DNA of 64,000 bases. Origin: Methylobacterium sp. AMS5 (lineage in GTDB: Bacteria > Pseudomonadota > Alphaproteobacteria > Rhizobiales > Beijerinckiaceae). How positions within the stretch are numbered: position 1 is the stretch's first letter; each line of letters begins with the position of its first letter. This document shows positions 58,499 through 64,000 of this stretch, in pieces. The DNA is taken from NCBI RefSeq assembly GCF_001542815.1, contig NZ_CP006992.1:1431501-1495500 (forward strand). Reading direction: 5' to 3'. Both the position numbers and the translations under genes were made by a program. Below the pieces are notes generated by a model, which searched no databases, was not told where the DNA came from, and worked only from the letters and a program-made list of their open reading frames with translations.

Positions 58499-59974
58499 TC
58501 AGCCCTGCTCATCGGTGTTGCGCCATTCCCGCTCGAAGGGCAGACGCCAGGCCTGGGGTGCCACGAGCTGGTGGATCGATTTCGGGCCCCAGGAGCCCGG
58601 CGCGTAGAGCCGCACCGGCGGCGGCGCCTCGAGCAACGGCGTCGAGACCTCCCACAGCCGCTCGATGCCCTCGGCCGTGGTGAACAGGGTGTGGTCGCCG
58701 CGCATGGCGTCGAGGATCAGCCGCTCATAGGCCTCCAGCACCTCGCCCATGAGGCCGGTATCCTTCATGTTGAACTGGAGCGAGAGCTTGTCGAGCCGCA
58801 TCCCCGGCCCCGGCCGCTTGCCGTAGAACGACAGCGACATCTTCGAGGCGTCGGCCAGATCGAAGGTGAGATGGTCGGGCCCCTGCGCACCGACCCCCGA
58901 ATTGACCGGGAACATGCTTTTGGGCGGTTCGCGGAAGGCGATCGAGATGATGCGCTGCCCCTCCGCCATCCGCTTGCCGGTGCGCAGGAAGAACGGCACC
59001 CCGGCCCAGCGCCAGTTGTCGATGCGGCACTTGAGGGCGATGAAGGTCTCGGTGTCCGATTGCGGATCGACGCCGGGCTCGGCGCGGTAGCCGGCATATT
59101 GTCCCCGCACCACCTCGCGCGGGTCGAGCGGGAGCATCGAGCGGAACACCTTGTTCTTCTCTTCCGAGATCGGGCCGGGTTCCAGCGAGGTCGGCGGCTC
59201 CATCGCCATGAAGCCGAGGATCTGGAACAGGTGGGTCACCACCATGTCGCGATAGGCGCCGGTCGCCTCGTAGAAGGCGGCGCGGGTGCTGAGCCCCAGC
59301 GTCTCCGGCACGTCGATCTGCACGTGGTCGATGAAGGTGCGGTTCCAGATCGGCTCGAACAGACCGTTGGCGAAGCGGAAGGCCAGGATGTTCTGCGCCG
59401 GCTCCTTGCCGAGGAAGTGGTCGATGCGGAAGATCTGGTCCTCGGAAAAAACCTCGTGCAGCCGATCGTTGAGCGCCACTGCGCTCTCCAGATCGGTGCC
59501 GAACGGCTTCTCCATGACGATGCGCGAGCCCGCGGCCAGATCCGCCTCGGCGAGCAGGTGCACCACGGTGAGCGCCGCGGCCGGCGGCACGCTGAGGTAG
59601 TGCAGGCGCCGGCTCTCCTGCCCGAAGCTCGCCTCGGCCCGGGCCACCGCCGCGGCGAGCGCTTCGGCGCCTGCGGAGAGCGGCACGTAGTCGAGCCGCT
59701 CGGCGAAGGCCGCCCATTCCCCGGCCCCGGCCTGGCGGGTGAAGAACTGGTCGATCGCCTTGTGCGCACGTTCGCGGAACGCCTCGACGCCGATGTCGTC
59801 CAGCGACACGCCGACGATGCGCAGGTCTGGGATGAAGCCGGCACTGAACAGGTGGAACAGGCCGGGCAGCAGCTTTCGCTGGGCAAGGTCGCCGGTGGCG
59901 CCGACGAGGACGACGACCTGCGGATATTTCGGGCCGACGCCCGCCCCCAGCCGTGACGCGCGCGATCCTGCCAA
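58499..59974 (-). CDS. zwf: Glucose-6-phosphate 1-dehydrogenase
   Basis: 491 residues with a TTG start at 59972-59974, preceded by GGAGG at 6-nt spacing; no ATG or GTG gives a sensible start. The frame is open to 60106, but that extension is Arg-rich and unlike the family. The NADP loop is VVLVGATGDLAQRKLLPGLF, and the active site signature is FRIDHFLGKEPAQN, with its catalytic His. It oxidises G6P to 6-phosphogluconolactone in the cytoplasm. The gene lies 195 bp upstream of the SWIM operon on the same strand. Confidence 0.93.
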   Translation of the reverse strand: MAGSRASRLGAGVGPKYPQVVVLVGATGDLAQRKLLPGLFHLFSAGFIPDLRIVGVSLDDIGVEAFRERAHKAIDQFFTRQAGAGEWAAFAERLDYVPLSAGAEALAAAVARAEASFGQESRRLHYLSVPPAAALTVVHLLAEADLAAGSRIVMEKPFGTDLESAVALNDRLHEVFSEDQIFRIDHFLGKEPAQNILAFRFANGLFEPIWNRTFIDHVQIDVPETLGLSTRAAFYEATGAYRDMVVTHLFQILGFMAMEPPTSLEPGPISEEKNKVFRSMLPLDPREVVRGQYAGYRAEPGVDPQSDTETFIALKCRIDNWRWAGVPFFLRTGKRMAEGQRIISIAFREPPKSMFPVNSGVGAQGPDHLTFDLADASKMSLSFYGKRPGPGMRLDKLSLQFNMKDTGLMGEVLEAYERLILDAMRGDHTLFTTAEGIERLWEVSTPLLEAPPPVRLYAPGSWGPKSIHQLVAPQAWRLPFEREWRNTDEQG

Positions 59975-60092
59975 GCGGGGCCTCCATCGGCGCGCCTGAG
60001 ATGCGCGCCATGAGTGAGGTAGGGCCGGCGCGATTCGTGCCAAGCTTGTGCGGACGTAACGGATTGGGCGCGGTGCCGCATCGCGCCGCCGG

Positions 60093-60794
60093 ATGATCCA
60101 CCCCATTTCCGGGGCGATGTCCGCCGCTCCTGCTCACTTCGACGCCACCGCCGCTCGCCTGCGCGCCTGCCGGATCTGCCGCGACGCGCCCCTCTACGGC
60201 GCGCCCCTGCCGCATGAGCCGCGGCCCGTGGTGCAGGGCTCGGCCACCGCGCGGCTGCTGATCGCGAGCCAGGCACCGGGCAACCGGGCGCATCGCAGCG
60301 GCATCCCGTTCAGCGACCCGTCCGGCCGGCGCCTGCGGGCGTGGCTCGGGCTCGACGAGGCGGAATTCTACGATCCCAGACGGGTGGCGATCCTGCCGAT
60401 GGGCGCCTGCTTTCCCGGCCTCGACGCCAAGGGCGGCGACCGGCGGCCGCGGCGGGAATGCGCGCCGACCTGGCGGGCCGACCTCCTCGCCGGGCTGCCG
60501 CAGCTCGATCTGATCCTGGTGATCGGCCAGTACGCCCAAGCCTGGCATCTCGGGCCGCGGCCCGGCGGCCTCACCGAGACGGTCGCCCGCTGGCGCGAGA
60601 TCCTCGCGGCCTCGGCGCGACCGCGGGTGCTGCCCCTGCCCCACCCCTCCTGGCGCAACAACGGCTGGCTCCGCACGAATCCGTGGTTCGAGGCGGAGCT
60701 GCTGCCGGTGCTGCGCGCCGAGGTGGCGGCGGCGATGGCGGGTGAACCGCCGGCCCCGCGTTCGGCTCAGAAGAAGAACGTCGTCGTCATGTAG
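60093..60794 (+). CDS. Uracil-DNA glycosylase superfamily protein, atypical
   Basis: 233 residues from the ATG at 60093 or 225 from 60117. The UDG-fold motifs are LIASQAPGNRAHRSGIPFSDPSGRRLRAWLG and the C-terminal LPHPSWRNNGW, where typical family 4/5 enzymes have motif A GEAPG and motif B HPS. The N-terminal CRICRDAPLYG has only two cysteines, so a classic four-Cys iron-sulfur cluster is unlikely from what is seen. Function as a glycosylase is plausible but the base specificity is unknown. Its 3' end overlaps the convergent porin gene by 28 bp. Confidence 0.8.
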   Translation: MIHPISGAMSAAPAHFDATAARLRACRICRDAPLYGAPLPHEPRPVVQGSATARLLIASQAPGNRAHRSGIPFSDPSGRRLRAWLGLDEAEFYDPRRVAILPMGACFPGLDAKGGDRRPRRECAPTWRADLLAGLPQLDLILVIGQYAQAWHLGPRPGGLTETVARWREILAASARPRVLPLPHPSWRNNGWLRTNPWFEAELLPVLRAEVAAAMAGEPPAPRSAQKKNVVVM

Positions 60795-62197
60795 CCGTAG
60801 ATCGTGTCGCCGGTGTTCGGCGCGTTGGGCGCATTGCGCAGGACGTCGCCCTTGAGGAGGTAGGCGACGCCGCTGTCGAGCACGATCGAGCGCGGCACCA
60901 GCCAGTAGCGCACCCGCCCCTCGAGCTGGTGCCCGGCGAAGGTGCCGGAGCGGCCGGTCCGGTCGCGCACGCCGGTGGCGGCGAAGCTGTCGGTCGGGTT
61001 TTCGAGCCAGAGGCTGCGGTAATCGATGAAGGCGTCCCAATCGGGGTCCGGCGCGATCTCGAACCGGACGCCCGGCGAGATCAGGTTCGCCCGCTGCACG
61101 GCGCCGTAGAGGCTCGTCGGGCCGTAATCGAAGCGCCGCGCGCCGTAGAGTGTGTCGAAGCGGGTGTAGCTGTTGGGGTTGGCGCTGTCGCCGCTGGCGT
61201 GGTCGTAGTGGAGCGAGATCCGGGGCGCCCAGGCGGTCTTGAAGGTGTAGCCGGCCTCCGCGTGCACGAAGTAGGCCGAGACGGGCACGTCGGTCACGTC
61301 GGTGACGGCGGCGGTGTTGCGCGCGACGCCGAGCTGACCGATCACTTCGAGTTCGTGGTCGAACTGCCCCGGCTTGGGCACGCGGTAGAGCCGGAAGCCC
61401 GGCGTGAACAGGCGCCGGTCCCGGGTCTGGATGCCTTCGAGCTGCGAGCCGGAATCGCGTTCGAGCAGGCCGAAGCCGTAGGCTTCCAGGATGCCGCCGA
61501 GCACGCCCGCCTTGGTGAAGATGCCACCGAAGAGCTGCGTGTCGAGACCCTCGTGATCCCACGCGATGCTGTTGCTGAGGAGGCCGGCGCGATCATCCGG
61601 CAGGCGGTAATGCGGCAGGGTGTAGAACAGGCGCAGCCGGTCCTTGGCCGCGTTCTCCCAATCATAGGCGATGCCGGTGAAGGCGTTGATGGTGTTGCGG
61701 AACTGGTTGCGGGCGATGAGGCGGCGCGAGCCGACATTCTGCGTGAAGCGCCCGACGGTGAGCGTGCTCACGGTGCCAAGGCCCGCGACATCCGCCATGT
61801 CGAAGCCGAGATAGGCTTGGCCGAGTTCGAACGCGTTCACCTCGGTGGTGGCGATGGAGTTCGAGTTCCGGCGCTGAAAATAGGCCCGGCTGTCGAAGAT
61901 CTCGCCGCCGAACCGGACCGGGCCGCTGTCGTACTCGGCAAACAACGTGGTCTGCATCGAGAACAGGTCGTTGGTGGCCGGCGCGGGGGCGGGGCGGAAC
62001 TGCCCGCCGAGCCCTTCGGCCCGCGGCCGGAAGCTGCCGTAGATCTTCCAGTTCTCGGGTTTGCCGAGCGCCTCGTAGAGGGCGAAGTACGGCTTCAGCT
62101 GCAGGGTCTGGCCGGGCGCGACCTGAGCCGCCCCCTGGGCGGCGGCCGCCGCCGGAACGAGGGCGCTCAGAAGGGCCGCGAGACGGATCGACCGCAT
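60767..62197 (-). CDS. Alginate-export-type outer membrane beta-barrel protein
   Basis: 476 residues from the ATG at 62195-62197, with a signal peptide (MRSIRLAALLSALVPAAAAAQ). The mature protein is rich in aromatic-alternating strands (YGSFRPRAEGLGGQF, TTLFAEYDSGPVRFGGEIFDSRAYF, RISLHYDHASGDSANPNSYTRFDTLYG). It ends in TTTFFF, a C-terminal phenylalanine as expected for BAM substrates. RFDTLYGARRFDYG and AYFQRRN fit the alginate_export (AlgE-like) domain. It is a probable porin for sugars or polysaccharide; the substrate is not known. Confidence 0.85.
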   Translation of the reverse strand: MRSIRLAALLSALVPAAAAAQGAAQVAPGQTLQLKPYFALYEALGKPENWKIYGSFRPRAEGLGGQFRPAPAPATNDLFSMQTTLFAEYDSGPVRFGGEIFDSRAYFQRRNSNSIATTEVNAFELGQAYLGFDMADVAGLGTVSTLTVGRFTQNVGSRRLIARNQFRNTINAFTGIAYDWENAAKDRLRLFYTLPHYRLPDDRAGLLSNSIAWDHEGLDTQLFGGIFTKAGVLGGILEAYGFGLLERDSGSQLEGIQTRDRRLFTPGFRLYRVPKPGQFDHELEVIGQLGVARNTAAVTDVTDVPVSAYFVHAEAGYTFKTAWAPRISLHYDHASGDSANPNSYTRFDTLYGARRFDYGPTSLYGAVQRANLISPGVRFEIAPDPDWDAFIDYRSLWLENPTDSFAATGVRDRTGRSGTFAGHQLEGRVRYWLVPRSIVLDSGVAYLLKGDVLRNAPNAPNTGDTIYGYMTTTFFF

Positions 62198-62808
62198 CCC
62201 CGGCTGGCGCGATGCTGTGCCCCGAGGGGCGGAGCCTCGGCCCGACCGGATCGCATCGCCCCGCCTCTCGAGGACGCTCGATGGATGGGCTCGCCCGTGG
62301 GCAGCCCCGAAAACACCAAACACAGGAACCCTCGGCACTGAAAATCTTGTCGGATCGCTTCGAATTATGCTTGTAAGTCACTGATGTTAAAACAGAAACT
62401 TGTACCAATTTTCCAAGGGACGGGAGGAGTTCCTCATAAGCCCAAGCTTCAACGATAAGAAGATTTTTCCGTCGACCCCCTACGTCCGAGAAAGATTTTT
62501 AATCCGACGCACGGGCCGGAATCCGTGACACGTCACGGGTTCCGCCGCGATCTCCCGGCCCACCTGCTCGCGGAGGAGCGCCGCCGCGCAGCGAAGGGTG
62601 CGGCCGGAAAGCGGCCGGCGAAAGCCGTGCGGCGGGCCTTCTCGATCCTTCGCGTGCCGCGCAAAATGCCCGTTCGCCGGACCGTACGCACGCGGACGGT
62701 GACGGTGCGGCGGGCATTATGTGAGAGACACGAGGGGCGATCCGGCGTTGACAGGCGGCCCCCCTTGGGAGGATCGCTGCCGCCGCCTGTGCCACGAACG
62801 AGAGCCCG
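62198..62808. other. Intergenic region between divergent porin gene and pyrF
   Basis: 611 bp without a convincing gene. Bases 62338-62510 are markedly AT-rich relative to the genome and probably hold the porin promoter. A dyad lies at 62517-62544. An imperfect hairpin aatgcccg (62665-62672) / cgggcatt (62711-62718), with partial pairing of the intervening cggaccgt/acggtgcgg, lies 91-144 bp upstream of the pyrF start. The 12-mer at 62720-62731 matches, inverted, the hairpin edge at 31154-31165. Confidence 0.5.
62517..62544. promoter_or_regulatory. Operator-like dyad upstream of pyrF / porin gene
   Basis: cggaatccgtgac-ac-gtcacgggttccg has 13-bp arms with a single mismatch and a 2-nt spacer. 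It lies about 320 bp upstream of both divergent genes, between the AT-rich patch and the pyrF leader. Confidence 0.6.
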
Positions 62809-63507
62809 ATGCCGGAGCCTGCCGACCCTCGCGACCGCCTGATCGTCGCCCTCGACCTGCCCGACGTGGAGCAGGCGGAGCGGCTCGTCGCGCGCATCGG
62901 CGACGCGGCGACCTTCTACAAGATCGGCTACCGGCTGGCCTATGCGGGCGGGCTCGCTTTCGCCGCGCGGCTGGCGGGCCAGGGCAAGAAGACCTTTCTC
63001 GATCTCAAGCTCCACGACATCGGCAACACCGTCGAGGAGGGGGTGCGCTCGGCCTCCGCCCTGGGCGCGACCTTCCTGACGGTGCATGCCTATCCGCAGA
63101 CCATGCGCGCGGCCGTGCGCGGACGGGGCCTGAGCCTGAAGATTCTCGCCGTCACCGTGCTGACCTCCTACGATGACGCGGACGCGGCGGAAGCCGGTTA
63201 CGCACTCTCCGTCGCCGACCTCGTGGCGCGCCGTGCGGAGCAGGCGGCTGAGATCGGCATCGACGGGATCGTCTGCTCGGCAGTGGAAGCCGCGGCGGTC
63301 CGCGGAAAAATCGGCCCGTCGGGGCTGATCGTGACGCCCGGCATCCGCCCGGCGGGCGCGGAGGCCGGCGACCAGAAGCGGGTGATGACGCCGGGGCAGG
63401 CGCGGGCGGCGGGCATCGACCATGTGGTGGTCGGACGCCCGATCACCGGAGCCGACGACCCCCGCGCGGTCGCTCAGAGAATCGTTGCCGAGATGGAGGA
63501 CGTTTAG
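62809..63507 (+). CDS. pyrF: Orotidine 5'-phosphate decarboxylase
   Basis: 232 residues. [18 protein letters not shown] opens the barrel, and the catalytic signature is [13 protein letters not shown] (D-x-K-x-x-D). The phosphate loop is visible in VTPGIRP...[25 protein letters not shown]. It decarboxylates OMP to UMP, the last step of pyrimidine nucleotide synthesis. The gene is followed after 2 bp by a DUF1330 gene. Confidence 0.95.
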   Translation: MPEPADPRDRLIVALDLPDVEQAERLVARIGDAATFYKIGYRLAYAGGLAFAARLAGQGKKTFLDLKLHDIGNTVEEGVRSASALGATFLTVHAYPQTMRAAVRGRGLSLKILAVTVLTSYDDADAAEAGYALSVADLVARRAEQAAEIGIDGIVCSAVEAAAVRGKIGPSGLIVTPGIRPAGAEAGDQKRVMTPGQARAAGIDHVVVGRPITGADDPRAVAQRIVAEMEDV

Positions 63508-63509
63508 AC

Positions 63510-63854
63510 ATGGCCAAGGGTTTCTGGATCGTGCGGGTCGATGTGAGCGACGCGGAGGCCTACAAGGCCTATGCGGTCGCCAACGGCGCCGCCTTCGCCC
63601 GGTTCGGCGGGCGTTTCCTCGTGCGCGGCGGCGCCTTCGAAGCGGTGGCGGGGCAGGCGCGTGCGCGCAACGTCATCGTCGAGTTTCCGAGCTACGACGA
63701 CGCCCTCGCCTGCTGGAACTCCGACCTCTACCAATCCGCCCGCGCCCTGCAGAAGGGCGGCGCCGAGGCCGACATCCTGGTGATCGAAGGGTATGACGGA
63801 CCGCAGCCCGTCGTCTCCGAGCCCTCGCCGACGCCGGGCACCGCGTCGGAGTAG
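63510..63854 (+). CDS. DUF1330 domain-containing protein
   Basis: 114 residues. GFWIVRVDVSDAEAYKAYAVANGAAFARFGGRFLVRGG and VIVEFPSYDDALACWNSDLYQSARALQKGGAEADILVIEGYDG are the DUF1330 dimeric alpha/beta-barrel pattern. The start ATG lies 2 bp after the pyrF stop, so the pair is co-transcribed. Members have no established reaction. A short low-complexity tail (about 95-114) is not part of the domain. Confidence 0.85.
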   Translation: MAKGFWIVRVDVSDAEAYKAYAVANGAAFARFGGRFLVRGGAFEAVAGQARARNVIVEFPSYDDALACWNSDLYQSARALQKGGAEADILVIEGYDGPQPVVSEPSPTPGTASE

Positions 63855-63873
63855 ATCCTCGCGTCGGGCGGGT

Positions 63874-64000
63874 TCAGCCGCCCGACCGCAGGGCGCCGAG
63901 CAGGAAGGCGATCATCACCGGCAGCGGCGGATCGATCGTGTTGGGCTGGCGGCCCACCAGCATCGGGTGGCAGTAGCGGGTGATCCCGGCCTGCAGGCAG
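63874..64000 (-). CDS. 3' end of an unrecognised gene
   Basis: On the minus strand a frame is open from the window edge to a TGA at 63874-63876. It reads ITRYCHPMLVGRQPNT and ends FLLGALRSGG. The codon pattern (G/C in third positions) is that of the neighbouring genes and there are 20 bp to the convergent DUF1330 stop, so it is probably a real C-terminus. Too little is visible to name a family. Confidence 0.5.
   Translation of the reverse strand, partial: CLQAGITRYCHPMLVGRQPNTIDPPLPVMIAFLLGALRSGG

Noticed and set aside
58725..61562. A 945-codon open frame on the minus strand spanning several genes
   Set aside because: It crosses zwf, the UDG-like gene and the porin gene in wrong frames; the parts of those genes are better explained individually.
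62525..62842. A 105-codon open frame upstream of pyrF
   Set aside because: Arg/Pro-rich translation covering a dyad and a hairpin, and overlapping the pyrF start in another frame.

Overview
The window looks like a chromosomal segment of a high-GC alphaproteobacterium, most likely of the order Hyphomicrobiales and probably Methylobacteriaceae. The reasons are the gene repertoire (HemJ-type protoporphyrinogen oxidase, HisG/HisZ pair, membrane-bound ferritin MbfA, DUF6111, three-domain MFS/PlsC/AMP-ligase protein), the five-gene atpHAGDC operon without F0 genes, and the conserved dnaQ-coaE-aroE-maf-ppsR // hemE block that flanks the replication origin in Caulobacter and Sinorhizobium. The genus is an inference from gene content; no rRNA or tRNA gene is present to confirm it.

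Layout. 1-3.2 kb: a truncated hotdog thioesterase, DUF1285, a CoA-pyrophosphatase-like Nudix protein, DUF6111 and the CCA-adding enzyme, mostly with overlapping stop/start codons. 3.3-8.9 kb: F1 ATP synthase genes on the minus strand (atpH-A-G-D-C), with an unusual small two-helix membrane protein and two kinds of dispersed palindromic repeat between atpD and atpC. 9-17 kb: hemH, a methyltransferase, an exported 5'-nucleotidase-like phosphatase, ung, an orphan membrane-anchored TAXI protein, a small membrane protein under a perfect 30-nt palindrome, and a parvulin isomerase. 17-25 kb: secA, a GNAT protein, a class C beta-lactamase, a phosphopantetheinyl transferase with a Nudix gene, a PHB-depolymerase-type esterase and a ribbon-helix-helix regulator.

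25-34 kb: the origin-proximal block. dnaQ, coaE, aroE, a zinc/cation exporter, maf, a GT61 glycosyltransferase and the PPDK/PEPS regulatory kinase are transcribed leftward. hemE, a Nudix gene and hemJ are transcribed rightward. An 814-bp gene-free segment between the two arms contains a perfect TTAA-N7-TTAA CtrA-type site and an AT-rich palindrome; it is my candidate for oriC, although no canonical DnaA box is present. 34-46 kb: hisG/hisZ, a HAD phosphatase, a TetR regulator with two matching operators facing an Aas-like phospholipid acyltransferase fusion, a Tat-exported DsbA-like thioredoxin, mbfA, a duplicated gamma-carbonic-anhydrase-like protein, moaE and an AI-2E-type permease.

46-64 kb: malate:quinone oxidoreductase; a tightly overlapping seven-gene leftward operon (SWIM zinc finger, DUF5691, MoxR AAA ATPase, DUF5682, vWA, a YcxB-like membrane protein, a secreted protein); zwf with a probable TTG start; an atypical uracil-DNA-glycosylase-fold protein; an alginate-export-type porin; pyrF; DUF1330; and the 3' end of an unrecognised gene.

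The two most interesting items are the duplicated gamma-CA protein, whose two halves seem to have divided the conserved metal-site residues between them, and the extended SWIM/DUF5691/MoxR/DUF5682/vWA operon, a poorly understood AAA-vWA system that here carries its own membrane and periplasmic components. No CRISPR array, prophage or insertion sequence was seen.
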